A stretch of DNA of 64,000 nt, from contig NZ_FNVU01000003.1 of assembly GCF_900107965.1 (NCBI RefSeq), positions 496,001 through 560,000 on the forward strand. The letters are read 5' to 3'. Below the pieces are notes generated by a model. That model had not been told where the DNA came from and searched no databases. It was given only the letters and a program-made list of their open reading frames with translations. The position numbers were made by a program, and so were the translations under genes. Of this stretch, positions 26,373 to 34,980 are shown one piece after another; within the stretch, counting starts at the first letter, position 1; every line of letters begins with the position of its first letter. Source of the stretch: Actinacidiphila yanglinensis (GTDB lineage Bacteria > Actinomycetota > Actinomycetes > Streptomycetales > Streptomycetaceae).

Positions 26373-27547
26373 GGCGACGGCTCCTCCCGCAAGGGGACGC
26401 TGGGGGACGGGGTGGGATGCGACGGGACCCGGCGTGCGGCGGAGCGTATCCGCTCCGGCAGCCGGACGACCCCGCCCGGCAGGAGGTAGACCACCGCCAC
26501 GAACAGCGTGCCGAGCAGGAACAGCGGCTGGGACAGCGGCACCCGCAGGACGGCGGGCAGCCCGCCCACCGTCCCGGACCCGGCCAGGTCGCCCAGCCGG
26601 TGGTCGGCCCACGTGTACAGCACGCCGCCGATCAGCGGCCCCCACCGGCTGCCGGACCCGCCGAGCACCACCATGACCAGCAGCGAGAGGGTGAAGTCGG
26701 AGGTGGTGGTCTGCGGGGTCGCGCCGCCGGTCAGCAGCAGGTGGACGACGCCGCCGAGCGCGGCCAGCGCGCCGGCCAGGACGAACGCCACCAGCTTGAA
26801 GCCGTAGGGCCGCAGGCCGGTCACCTCGACCCGGCGCTCGTTCTCCTTGATGCCCTCCCAGACCCGTCCGACGGGCGAGCGGACCGCCCACGTCACCGCC
26901 GCGAGCGTCACCAGCAGGTAGGCCAGGCTGATCCAGTAGAGGTTGACGGTGTGCTGGATGCCGATCAGCGCCCCGGGCAGCCGGCCCGCCGGCACCGCAC
27001 GGCCCTCCTCGCCGCCGGTGGCGCCGCCCGGATCCCGCTCGACCAGGATCGAGCCGGCCTGCGCGAAGGCGAGGGTCACCATCGAGAACGCGATGCCGCC
27101 GACCCGCAGGCTCACCGAGCCGAGCAGGGCGGCCAGCGCGGTGCCGGCCAGCACGCCGAGCACGGCCGAGGCCGCGAAGGACAGCCCGGACTCGACCATG
27201 ATCGTGTTGGTGGCGTAGCTGCCCGCGGCGAAGTAGAGCGCGTGGCCGAAGGAGAGCAGCCCGGTACGGCCGAGCAGCAGGTCATAGCCGGTGGCCAGGG
27301 CGCCGAACACCAGGCACAGGGCGAGGAGTTGCAGGTTGCCCGCGCTGCCGATCGGCCCGTCGAGCAGGCCCGGCAGCGGCAGCGCGCTGTAGGGGGCCAG
27401 CAGCAGTGCGGCGCCGAAGGCGGCCGGCCACCAGCGTGCGGCGCGGCGCAGCCGCATGGAGGGGGTGGCGACGGGCAGCGGCATGGCGGTGCCCTCCTCC
27501 TCGCCCGCGGCCGTGCGGGCGGCGCCGGTCCCTGCGGTGGTGCTCAC
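26369..27547 (-). CDS. livM: Branched-chain-type ABC importer permease (LivM-like)
   Basis: The 392-residue integral membrane protein has 8-10 predicted helices and the LivM landmarks GYDLLLGRTGLLSFGHALYFAAGSYA near residues 85-112 and the EAA-like cytoplasmic segment SPVGRVWEGIKENERRVEVTGLRPYGFKLVAFVLAG. It forms the translocation pore with the LivH-like subunit. GTG 27547 overlaps the livH stop (GTGA). The first 30 residues are a disordered Thr/Ala-rich tail not typical of the family, so a start at an internal ATG is possible. The substrate may not be a branched-chain amino acid. Confidence 0.92.
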   Translation of the reverse strand: MSTTAGTGAARTAAGEEEGTAMPLPVATPSMRLRRAARWWPAAFGAALLLAPYSALPLPGLLDGPIGSAGNLQLLALCLVFGALATGYDLLLGRTGLLSFGHALYFAAGSYATNTIMVESGLSFAASAVLGVLAGTALAALLGSVSLRVGGIAFSMVTLAFAQAGSILVERDPGGATGGEEGRAVPAGRLPGALIGIQHTVNLYWISLAYLLVTLAAVTWAVRSPVGRVWEGIKENERRVEVTGLRPYGFKLVAFVLAGALAALGGVVHLLLTGGATPQTTTSDFTLSLLVMVVLGGSGSRWGPLIGGVLYTWADHRLGDLAGSGTVGGLPAVLRVPLSQPLFLLGTLFVAVVYLLPGGVVRLPERIRSAARRVPSHPTPSPSVPLREEPSP

Positions 27548-28431
27548 GCGAGCCTCCCGGTCAGCCCGCTCGGCCGCAGCAACAGGAGCGCGGCCAGGAG
27601 CACGACGACGGACAGGTCACCGAGCCCCGCGGTGGTGTAGTAGTTGGCGAACTGCTGGACCAGGCCGACCGCCACGGACGCCAGCGCGGCGCCGGTGAGC
27701 GAGCCCATGCCGCCCATCACGACGACCACGAAGGCGAAGATCAGCAGGGACGTGCCCTGGCCGGGATCGACCGAGCCGAAGTAGACGCCGCCCAGCGCGC
27801 CGCCGAGGGCCGCGGCCGCCCCGCCGAGCGCGAAGACCAGCGTGAACGCCTTGCGTACGTCGATGCCGAGCGCGGTGACCATGGCGCGGTCCTCCACCCC
27901 CGCGCGCACGATCAGGCCGTAACGGGTGCGGCGCAGGAAGGCCTTGAGCGCGACCAGCACCACCAGCGCCGCCGCGGCCAGCACCAGCCGGTTGACGGGG
28001 ATGCGCGCGCCCAGCAGGCCGAAGGTGCCCGACAGCGCCTTGGGCGTGGGGAACGGCCGCGCGTCGGCACCCCAGATCGCCGACAGCAGCGCGGGCACCG
28101 CGAGGCCGACGCCCACGGTGGCCAGCACCTGCTCGCGGGGCCGGGCGTAGAGCGGCCGGATCAGGGCGAGTTCGAGCAGGGCCGCGGCGGCGGTGCCGAC
28201 CGCGGTGCCGAACGCGACGGCCAGCACGAAGCCGAACCCGCCGGACCCCGCGCCCGGCAGGTGCCCGGACGCGGCCCACCAGGTGGCGTACGCGCCGACG
28301 GCCAGCAGCGCGCCGTGCGCGAAGTTGAGCACGTCCATCAGGCCGAAGATCAGCGAGAGTCCGGACGCGATGAGGAAGTACAGCGCGCCCAGGCCGAGGC
28401 CGGTCACGGTGAGCAGGATGACGGTGGCCAT
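27544..28431 (-). CDS. livH: Branched-chain-type ABC importer permease (LivH-like)
   Basis: The 295-residue hydrophobic protein begins with GLGLGALYFLIASGLSLIFGLMDVLNFAHGALLAVGAY, the near-invariant LivH opening, and has the cytoplasmic loop RRTRYGLIVRAGVEDRAMVTALGIDVRKAFTLVFALGGA that docks with the ATPases. It pairs with the LivM-like permease in an ABC importer. Its ATG overlaps the livF stop by one base (TGATG), and its own stop overlaps the livM start. The sequence fits the family from end to end. Confidence 0.94.
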   Translation of the reverse strand: MATVILLTVTGLGLGALYFLIASGLSLIFGLMDVLNFAHGALLAVGAYATWWAASGHLPGAGSGGFGFVLAVAFGTAVGTAAAALLELALIRPLYARPREQVLATVGVGLAVPALLSAIWGADARPFPTPKALSGTFGLLGARIPVNRLVLAAAALVVLVALKAFLRRTRYGLIVRAGVEDRAMVTALGIDVRKAFTLVFALGGAAAALGGALGGVYFGSVDPGQGTSLLIFAFVVVVMGGMGSLTGAALASVAVGLVQQFANYYTTAGLGDLSVVVLLAALLLLRPSGLTGRLA

Positions 28432-29384
28432 CAGGCGTCGCCCTCCGCGGTCCGGCCGGCGGGGTCCGCCGGGATGTCGGTGGCGCCCGCCGGGGAGCGG
28501 GCACCCGGTGCGGTGGCCCGGGCTGCGGCGGCCTCGGTCGCGGCCTCCTTCGCGGTCGCGGTGTGCGCACGGTCCGCGAACTCGCCGCCGTCCGGGAGCG
28601 GTTGACCGAGGCCGGCCGCGACGGAGGACGGGCCGTGCGCCGGGGCGGGTCGCCGCCCGACACCGAGCAGCCGGCGGGCGGCCTCCGCGTCGGCCAGCAG
28701 GTCGGCGGCGGGCCCGCGGTGAGCGGTGCGGCCGTCGGCGAGGACGGCGCACTGCCCGGCCAGGCGGCGCACCACGGCGAGGTTCTGCTCGACGAGCAGG
28801 ATCGGCACGGCCTCCGCGGCGCGCTCCAGCGCGTGCGCGACCTCGGTGACCACCTTCGGCGCCAGACCCTTGGTGGGCTCGTCGGCGATGATCAGCCGGT
28901 TGCCGTTGAGCAGGGTGCGCGCGATGGCGACCATCTGCTGCTGCCCGCCGGACAGGGTGCCGGCCGCCTGCCGGGCGCGCTGCCGCAGTTCGGGGAAGAG
29001 CTGGTGCACCAGGGCGTAGTCCGGTTCGCCCGCCTCCGGCCGCTCGGCCAGCCGCAGGTTCTCCGCCACGGTGAGCGCGGCGAACACCCCGCGCTCCTCG
29101 GGCGCGTAGCCGACGCCGAGCCCGACCAGCTCGTGGGTGCGCATCCGCACCGTCTCCGTGCCGCCGAGCCGGACGCTCCCGGTGCGCGGCGTGAGCCCCA
29201 GGATGCCGCGCACGGTGGTGGTCTTGCCCGCGCCGTTGCGGCCGAGCAGCGCGGTGACGCCGGTCGCGGCCACGTCCAGGTCGACGCCGTGCAGGATGTG
29301 CCGCCCCCCGATGACGACCCGCAGATCGCGAACGGCCATCAGACCGGGGGGAGTCGGCGGGTGCGCGGGGGTCGCGGCGCTCAC
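28431..29384 (-). CDS. livF: ABC importer ATP-binding protein (LivF-like)
   Basis: The 317-residue protein has a complete ABC ATPase: Walker A LLGRNGAGKTT near residue 47, Q-loop region, signature LSGGQQQMVAIARTLL, Walker B LIIADEPTKGL and switch His/Glu region ILLVEQNL. LivF-type proteins have about 235 residues; here an Ala/Thr-rich tail of about 80 residues follows the fold. GTG 29384 overlaps the livG stop by four bases. It acts with LivG at the cytoplasmic face. Confidence 0.93.
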   Translation of the reverse strand: MSAATPAHPPTPPGLMAVRDLRVVIGGRHILHGVDLDVAATGVTALLGRNGAGKTTTVRGILGLTPRTGSVRLGGTETVRMRTHELVGLGVGYAPEERGVFAALTVAENLRLAERPEAGEPDYALVHQLFPELRQRARQAAGTLSGGQQQMVAIARTLLNGNRLIIADEPTKGLAPKVVTEVAHALERAAEAVPILLVEQNLAVVRRLAGQCAVLADGRTAHRGPAADLLADAEAARRLLGVGRRPAPAHGPSSVAAGLGQPLPDGGEFADRAHTATAKEAATEAAAARATAPGARSPAGATDIPADPAGRTAEGDA

Positions 29385-30250
29385 AGGTCCTCCCCGAGGT
29401 AGGCCTGCTGCACGGTGGCGTCGGCCATCACGGCGTCGGGCGTGTCCAGGGCGAGCAGGGTGCCGTGGTGCATCACGGCGAGCCGGTCGGCCAGGCCGAG
29501 GAGGACGTCCATGTGGTGCTCCACCATCAGGACGGTGCGGCCCTCGTCGCGGTGCAGCGAACGGATCAACTCCGTGAGGGCGGGCACCTCTTCGGCGCTG
29601 ACCCCGGCCATCGGCTCGTCCAGGAGCATCAGCCGGGGCTCGGCGACCAGCAGGACCGCGAGTTCGAGCTTGCGCTTCTCGCCGTGCGAGAGGGCCGCGG
29701 CCCGCGCGCCGGCGCGGTCACCCAGCCCGGTCCGCTCCAGCGTGCGGGCCACCTGCGGCCCGAACCGGCCGGCGCGCCGCCAGATCCGGTACGAGCCCCC
29801 GGCGGCGGCCTGGGCGGCGAGGCGGATGTGCTCGGCCACGGTCAGCGCGGGCCACAGGCTGGAGGTCTGGAAGGTCCGGCCGAGCCCGCGTCGGGCCCTG
29901 GCGTGCACCGGCAGCCCGGTGATGTCGGCGCCGTCCAGCGTGATGGTGCCCGAGGTGGCCGGGTGGAGCCCGCTGATCAGGTTGAACAACGAGGTCTTGC
30001 CCGCCCCGTTGGGCCCGATGAAGGCGAGGAACTCGCCCTGGCGCACGTCCAGCGACACGTCCTGCAGGATCGTCGCGCCGCCGACCCGCCAGGCCAGCCC
30101 GCTCAGGCCCAGCACGGACGGCGGGGAACCGGCGCCCGGCCCCGGACCCTCCGCGGACGCGGGTGCGCCGGAGCGGCCCGCCGCTCCGGGCCCGCCCGCG
30201 CCGCCCGGCCCGTCCCCCGCCACGGAGCGCGCCGTGCTCGCGGACCCCAT
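29381..30250 (-). CDS. livG: ABC importer ATP-binding protein (LivG-like)
   Basis: The 289-residue protein has a disordered Gly/Ala-rich N-terminus of about 45 residues and then the LivG-type ATPase: Walker A FIGPNGAGKTSLFN, the LivG-specific RRGLGRTFQTSSLWPALTVAEH, signature LSHGEKRKLELAV, Walker B LMLLDEPMAGV and VEHHMDVLLGLADR. ATG 30250 lies five bases downstream of the livK stop. Family assignment is secure; the transported ligand is not. Confidence 0.93.
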   Translation of the reverse strand: MGSASTARSVAGDGPGGAGGPGAAGRSGAPASAEGPGPGAGSPPSVLGLSGLAWRVGGATILQDVSLDVRQGEFLAFIGPNGAGKTSLFNLISGLHPATSGTITLDGADITGLPVHARARRGLGRTFQTSSLWPALTVAEHIRLAAQAAAGGSYRIWRRAGRFGPQVARTLERTGLGDRAGARAAALSHGEKRKLELAVLLVAEPRLMLLDEPMAGVSAEEVPALTELIRSLHRDEGRTVLMVEHHMDVLLGLADRLAVMHHGTLLALDTPDAVMADATVQQAYLGEDL

Positions 30251-30255
30251 CCCGC

Positions 30256-31497
30256 TCAGCCCGCCATCTTCTTGGCCGGCGGCGCGACGCTGCTGCCCGG
30301 TACGGCGGCCAGCAGCGCCGGCTTGGCGGACGCGCCGGTCCCGGTCAGCCGGGCCTGGAACATCGGCTGGACCAGCGCGTGGTCGGCCGCCCGCACCGTC
30401 TCGCTCCCCTTCGGCCCGGCGAAGGTCCACCCCTCCAGCGAGGAGACCATCGCAGAGGTGTCGGTCGGGCTGCCCTGGATCGCGCGGACGATCATCTGGG
30501 CGGCGGTGAACCCGTCGGGGGAGAACAGGTCCGGCGTGCCGCCGGCCTTCGTGATGCCCTGCAGCATCGCGGTCTCCACCTTGTTCCCGGCGCCCGCGCC
30601 GGGGAAGTAGTGCGCGATGAAGGAGATCTTGCCGCCCGCGCTGCCGAAGATCGGGTAGGAGGCGACGCCGGCCAGCCCGGTGACGACCTTGGTGCTGCCG
30701 AGGACGCCCTGCTGGTCCAGCGCGGTCCACAGCGCCGGCGCGGTCGCACCGGCCCAGGCCACGTAGACCAGGTCCGGCTTCGCGGCCTTGACCTGCCGGG
30801 CGAACGGGGTCAGGTCGGTCGCGCTGGGCGGCGCCAGCACCGAATCGACCTTGGCCCCGCCCGACCCGGTGCCGAGCACGGCCTTGACCGCGGTCACGTT
30901 GCCCTGGCCGAACGCCGAGTTCTGGGTCAGGACGACGATCTTCTTGCCGGCGGGGTCGCCGATCAGGGACCCGGCGGCGGCGATGTCCTGGTAACTCTCG
31001 CGTCCCGAGCGGAAGGTGTACTTGTTGATGCCGGTGATCCCGTCGGTGGCGGCCGGCCCCGCGATGTAGAGCGTCTGGTTCTGCGCGGCGAGCGGCGCCA
31101 GTTGGAGGGCCACGCCGGAGTCGGTGGTCCCGGCGAGGATCTTGTAGCCCTTGCCGATCAGCCCCTTGGCGTCGGCGACGGCCGTGGCCGGGTCGCCGGT
31201 GTCGTCCTCCTCGGTGACCTGGATCTCGTGCCCGTCGACCTTGCCGGTGCCGCCGGTGGCGTAGGAGAGCCCGGCCTTGAAGCCCTGCTCGTACTGCGTA
31301 CCGTAGGCGGCGAGCGGGCCGGTCCGCGAGTAGACCAGCCCGACCTTGACCGGCGCGTGCGCGGAACCGCCGCCGCTCCCGCTGGAGGAGCCCGCCGTTC
31401 CGGCCGACGAGCAGCCCGCGAGCAGCGCGCTGGCGCCGAGGACGCACAGGGCGAGGAAGGGCCGGGATCCGGGGCCCGTACCGCGGGAACGTGTCAT
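30256..31497 (-). CDS. livK: ABC importer substrate-binding lipoprotein (LivK-like)
   Basis: The 413-residue product has a lipobox Leu-Leu-Ala-Gly-Cys near residue 28, a Ser/Gly-rich tether, and the type I periplasmic-binding fold found in LivK/urea/amide receptors (VKVGLVYSRTGPLAAYGTQYEQGFKAGL at the start of the fold). It is the first gene of a six-gene operon running livK-livG-livF-livH-livM-hydrolase. ATG 31497 has GGAG six bases upstream. The ligand could be a branched-chain amino acid, urea, an amide or an aromatic acid; the appended hydrolase favours an ester or amide. Confidence 0.93.
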   Translation of the reverse strand: MTRSRGTGPGSRPFLALCVLGASALLAGCSSAGTAGSSSGSGGGSAHAPVKVGLVYSRTGPLAAYGTQYEQGFKAGLSYATGGTGKVDGHEIQVTEEDDTGDPATAVADAKGLIGKGYKILAGTTDSGVALQLAPLAAQNQTLYIAGPAATDGITGINKYTFRSGRESYQDIAAAGSLIGDPAGKKIVVLTQNSAFGQGNVTAVKAVLGTGSGGAKVDSVLAPPSATDLTPFARQVKAAKPDLVYVAWAGATAPALWTALDQQGVLGSTKVVTGLAGVASYPIFGSAGGKISFIAHYFPGAGAGNKVETAMLQGITKAGGTPDLFSPDGFTAAQMIVRAIQGSPTDTSAMVSSLEGWTFAGPKGSETVRAADHALVQPMFQARLTGTGASAKPALLAAVPGSSVAPPAKKMAG

Positions 31498-31773
31498 GAC
31501 CGGCTCCAAAGGGTCTGCCACCCGACGGCAGCACAGGGGGTGTGGGGGGCCCACCGTAGAAGCAGGCCCTGCCCGCCGATATGTGGGCGGTTTCCGTTTC
31601 TCCGCGCCCTCACGTGTGGGAGGCGCACATGGACAAGCAACTCCCCGCCGCACCGCGGGGAATGGGTGCCACCGGCGAAAACCGATGGCCCGCCGGCGGG
31701 GGCGGCGAGCACAGTGGGGGCGCGCGCCGGGACGGCGCCGCGGCACACGGAACGACGAACGGGGGGCACCACC

Positions 31774-32841
31774 ATGTCCACACTGCGGGTCACCGCCGAA
31801 CGGCTCACCATCCTCGACCACCCCGATGCCGACGCGCTGGAGCTGGCGCAGGTCGGGCTCTACCGCGCGGTGGTGGCCAAAGGGGCCTATCGGACGGGGG
31901 AGTTCGCCGTCTACATACCCGAACAAGCCGTCCTCCCGGAGCCGTTGATCGACGAGCTGGGTCTGACCGGGCGGCTGGCCGGGTCGGCGCGGAACCGGGT
32001 GCGGGCGGTCCGGCTGCGCGGCGAGCTCTCCCAGGGCATCGTCTGCCGGCCCGGCGCGCTCGACGGCGTCGACCTGGAGCGCGCCGCCGCCGACGGCACG
32101 GACTTCGCCGAGCGGCTGGACATCGTCAAGTGGGTGCCGCCGGTGCCCGTCTCGATGAGCGGTGACGTCGACGCGGCGCCCGACCTGCTGCCCTGGATCG
32201 ACATCGAGAACCTCAAGCGCTACCCGGACGTCTTCGCCCCGGGCGACCCGGTCACCGTCACGGAGAAACTGCACGGCACGGCCTGCTGCCTCACCTTCCA
32301 CACCGGTTCCGGCACCCTCGAGGTCACCTCCAAGGGCCTGGGTGCCAGGCGCCTCGCGCTGAGGGAGTCCGACGGCAACCTGTACTGGCGTGCCGTGCGC
32401 GGCCACGGCCTGCCCGCGGTGGCGGCCGCCCTGGCCGAGCGGCTGGGCGCGGACCGGATCGGGATCTACGGCGAGGTGTACGGCAGCGGCGTGCAGGACC
32501 TCGGCTACGGCGCGAACGCCGGCGCCGGACTGCCCGGCTACGCCGCGTTCGACGTCTGCGCGGACATCGGCGGGCAGCTGAGCTGGTACGACCCGGCCGA
32601 CCTGCTCGACGGCGAACTGCCGCTCGTCCCCCGGCTCTTCCACGGCCCGTTCGACCTGGACCGGGTGCTCGCGCTGGCCGCCGGCAACGAGACGGTCTCC
32701 GGTCGCGAGCTGCACATCCGCGAGGGCGTGGTGATCCGCACCGCCGACGGCAGGTACAGCCCCGACCTCGGGGGCCGCGCCATCGCCAAGGTGGTCGCCG
32801 ACGCGTACCTGACCCGCAAGGGCGGCACCGAGTACGAGTGA
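31774..32841 (+). CDS. RNA ligase (ATP), DRB0094/Rnl5 family
   Basis: The 355-residue protein has an N-terminal OB-like domain (residues 1-115, including IPEQAVLPEPLIDELG and RVRAVRLRGELSQGIV) and a nucleotidyltransferase domain. Motif I is KLHG with the probable AMP-accepting Lys165; motif III is GIYGEVYG (230-237); motif IV is EGVVIR (317-322); and the motif V lysine is at about 339. This order is diagnostic of the Deinococcus DRB0094-type ligases, which join nicked RNA 3'-OH/5'-phosphate ends. The start is ATG 31774. It stands divergent from the livK operon with no RNA-repair partner beside it. Confidence 0.9.
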   Translation: MSTLRVTAERLTILDHPDADALELAQVGLYRAVVAKGAYRTGEFAVYIPEQAVLPEPLIDELGLTGRLAGSARNRVRAVRLRGELSQGIVCRPGALDGVDLERAAADGTDFAERLDIVKWVPPVPVSMSGDVDAAPDLLPWIDIENLKRYPDVFAPGDPVTVTEKLHGTACCLTFHTGSGTLEVTSKGLGARRLALRESDGNLYWRAVRGHGLPAVAAALAERLGADRIGIYGEVYGSGVQDLGYGANAGAGLPGYAAFDVCADIGGQLSWYDPADLLDGELPLVPRLFHGPFDLDRVLALAAGNETVSGRELHIREGVVIRTADGRYSPDLGGRAIAKVVADAYLTRKGGTEYE

Positions 32842-32994
32842 GCCGCGCGACCGGCCGGGGTGAATTCGGTGAAGGGGCGGCATGCTCCGGCGCGGGCTGG
32901 GTACGCGCCGGGTTCAGCCACTTGCAGAGACTCCCCGTACCCCGAGTATCCCGAGTACCTCCGAGTGCAGACGCGGCGAGAGGAAGCCACGACG

Positions 32995-33420
32995 ATGACC
33001 GACATCAACCCCGACGGTGCCCTGCCCCCGGCGCAGCGCGCCCTCCACGAGATCTCCCACGGCAGCGAGAACGTCATCGCCCTGAGCACGCTCGCGGTCA
33101 GCGAGGTACTGCTGCCGGTGCCGGGCGCCGAGGAGCGCCCGGAGACCGACGCGGCGGCCGCCGAGCCCCCCCGCGAGATCCAGCTCCCGGTCTACGAGCA
33201 GGAGGACGGCCGCCAGCTCGTCCCCGTCTTCACCTCGGAGACCCGGATGGCCGAGGCGCTGCCCGCCACCCGCCGCTACCGGCTGGTCCAGCTCGCCGTG
33301 CTCAGCGGCGCCTGGCCGTCGGACGACCTGATCCTTTCCATCGACACCGGCAACGAGGACGCGCTGAGCATCTCCGGCGAAGGGGTGCGGGCGCTGGCGG
33401 GCCTGGTCGGCGGCAACTGA
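32995..33420 (+). CDS. SseB-like domain protein
   Basis: The 141-residue protein has the SseB N-terminal-like pattern found in many small actinobacterial proteins: an N-terminal helical part, a strand-rich core with EIQLPVYEQEDGRQLVPVFTSETRMAEALP, and GAWPSDDLILSIDTGNEDALSISGEGVRAL. The domain is named from a type III secretion factor but in actinobacteria it is unrelated to secretion and its role is unknown. ATG 32995 has GAGAGGAAG about nine bases upstream. Upstream at 32937-32966 is a short CCGAGTA direct repeat. Confidence 0.82.
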   Translation: MTDINPDGALPPAQRALHEISHGSENVIALSTLAVSEVLLPVPGAEERPETDAAAAEPPREIQLPVYEQEDGRQLVPVFTSETRMAEALPATRRYRLVQLAVLSGAWPSDDLILSIDTGNEDALSISGEGVRALAGLVGGN

Positions 33421-33444
33421 GAGCGCCCACCGCCTGCCGGTACG

Positions 33445-33487
33445 ACGACGGACGGCCCCCGCGCACCGCGCGGGGGCCGTCCGTCGT
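33445..33487. terminator. 20-bp bidirectional terminator hairpin
   Basis: A 20-base arm at 33445-33464 (from ACGACGG to CCGCGC) is exactly complementary to 33468-33487 with loop ACC. It lies between the convergent SseB-like and PAP2/kinase genes, which is the expected place for a shared terminator. Confidence 0.8.
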
Positions 33488-33495
33488 GCGAGACC

Positions 33496-34980
33496 TCAGG
33501 TGCGGGCGCGGTAGACGACCAGGCCGCCCGGCGCCTTGTCGAGCAGCACCTCCCCGGGCGCCGCGGCCACCTCCCCGTCGTGCGCGAGGTGCACGCCCGT
33601 CCCCGGCACGCGCAGCCGCAGCCTCGGCACGGCCGCCGCGGTGTAGACCGGCGAGGAGGTGAGCGCCCCGGTCAGCGCGGCGCCCATCATCCGCGTCCTG
33701 GCGAACGGCCCGCCGTCCACCATCCGCACGTCCAGCACCCCGTCGGCCAGGTCGCGCCGCCGCACCGGGGCCGGACCCCAGCTGGAGTAGCGGCAGTTCC
33801 CGGCGAACAGCAGCCACACCGAGCGCGGCCGCCCGTTCACCACCACCTCGACCGGCTCGCAGGTGCGCAGGACGTGCACGGCCGCCAGGACGCTCGCCGG
33901 CCAGCTGCCCACCCGCCGCGACCAGCGTTCCCGCACCCGGACCAGGTCCGGGTAGGCGCCGATGCTGAAGGTGTTCAGGAAGTGCGCCGACTCCCCGGGG
34001 CGCCCGCCGTCCCCGGCGCCGTCCGTGCCGGTGCTGCGCGCCACGTCCACGCGTGAGGCCCGCCCCGCCTCGACCGCGGCGGCCGTCAGTTCGATCGACA
34101 GCAGGCCCAGGTCGGCGGCGAAGTGGTTGCGGGTGCCGCCGGGGAACACCGCCAGCGGCAGGCCGTGGCGCACCGCCATCGCGGCCGCCTCGCCCACCGT
34201 GCCGTCGCCGCCGCACACCCCGAGCGCGCCGCCCTCCCGCGCCGCCGCCCGCGCGGCCCGCTCCAGCAGTTCGACCAGGTCGTCGTCCTCCGTGCACTCC
34301 TCGACGGTCGCCTCCGGCAGGGCCGCGGCGATCCGCACGGCCGGCGTGCTCAGCAGCGCCGGCGGGCCCGACGCGGTGTTCGCCACCACGTGCAGGCCCT
34401 TCCCCGCGGCCAGCCGGGGCGCCCGCGCCGGCGGTCCCGACTCCGGCCGCCGCTGCACCGGGAACACCGCCCGCAACGTCAGCGCCGCGCCGACGCCCAG
34501 CGCCGCCCCGACCACCACGTCGCTCGGGTAGTGCACCCCCGTGTAGACCCGGGAGAAGGCCACGCTCGCCGCGACCGGCGCCACCGCCGCGCCCCACGCG
34601 CCGGACTGCGCGGCCACCCCCGCCGCGAACGCCGCCGCGGAGGCGGAGTGCCCGGACGGGAAGGACGTGGTGAGGGGCTGCCGGTGCAGCCGCCGGATCA
34701 TCGGCACTGCCTCCAGCAGCGGGCGGGCCCGGCGCACCGCGCCCTTGCCGAGGGTGTTCACCGCGAGCGAGGCCACCGCCAGCGACCCCACCCCGCGCAG
34801 CGCGGCCTTGCGGCCGTTGGGGCCGCCGGCGACGGCCATCCCCGCGGCGATCCCGAACCACAGCCGGCCGTGGTCGGCGGCCCTGCTCAGCCGCGGCAGC
34901 ACGGGCTCCGCACCCGGCCAGTGCCGACCGGCAACCTGCGTGAACAGCACCCGGTCCCAGCTCTTCCACGGATACGTCAT
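33496..34980 (-). CDS. PAP2 phosphatase - diacylglycerol kinase fusion
   Basis: The 494-residue protein joins two lipid-enzyme domains. The N-terminal half is a membrane PAP2 phosphatase with KGAVRRARP (motif 1), SFPSGHSA (motif 2) and SRVYTGVHYPSDVVVGA (motif 3). The C-terminal half is a DAGK catalytic domain with VCGGDGTVGEAA and VFPGGTRNHFA. The pair could interconvert phosphatidate/diacylglycerol or act on polyprenyl or sphingoid lipids. ATG 34980 is preferred to TTG 34989. It is convergent with the SseB-like gene. Such fusions are recurrent in streptomycetes but their substrate is not established. Confidence 0.9.
   Translation of the reverse strand: MTYPWKSWDRVLFTQVAGRHWPGAEPVLPRLSRAADHGRLWFGIAAGMAVAGGPNGRKAALRGVGSLAVASLAVNTLGKGAVRRARPLLEAVPMIRRLHRQPLTTSFPSGHSASAAAFAAGVAAQSGAWGAAVAPVAASVAFSRVYTGVHYPSDVVVGAALGVGAALTLRAVFPVQRRPESGPPARAPRLAAGKGLHVVANTASGPPALLSTPAVRIAAALPEATVEECTEDDDLVELLERAARAAAREGGALGVCGGDGTVGEAAAMAVRHGLPLAVFPGGTRNHFAADLGLLSIELTAAAVEAGRASRVDVARSTGTDGAGDGGRPGESAHFLNTFSIGAYPDLVRVRERWSRRVGSWPASVLAAVHVLRTCEPVEVVVNGRPRSVWLLFAGNCRYSSWGPAPVRRRDLADGVLDVRMVDGGPFARTRMMGAALTGALTSSPVYTAAAVPRLRLRVPGTGVHLAHDGEVAAAPGEVLLDKAPGGLVVYRART

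Noticed and set aside
26417..28605. Long plus-strand frames opposite the Liv permease genes
   Set aside because: The Gln/Arg/His-rich composition is that of antisense to membrane proteins; the minus-strand permeases match their family fully.
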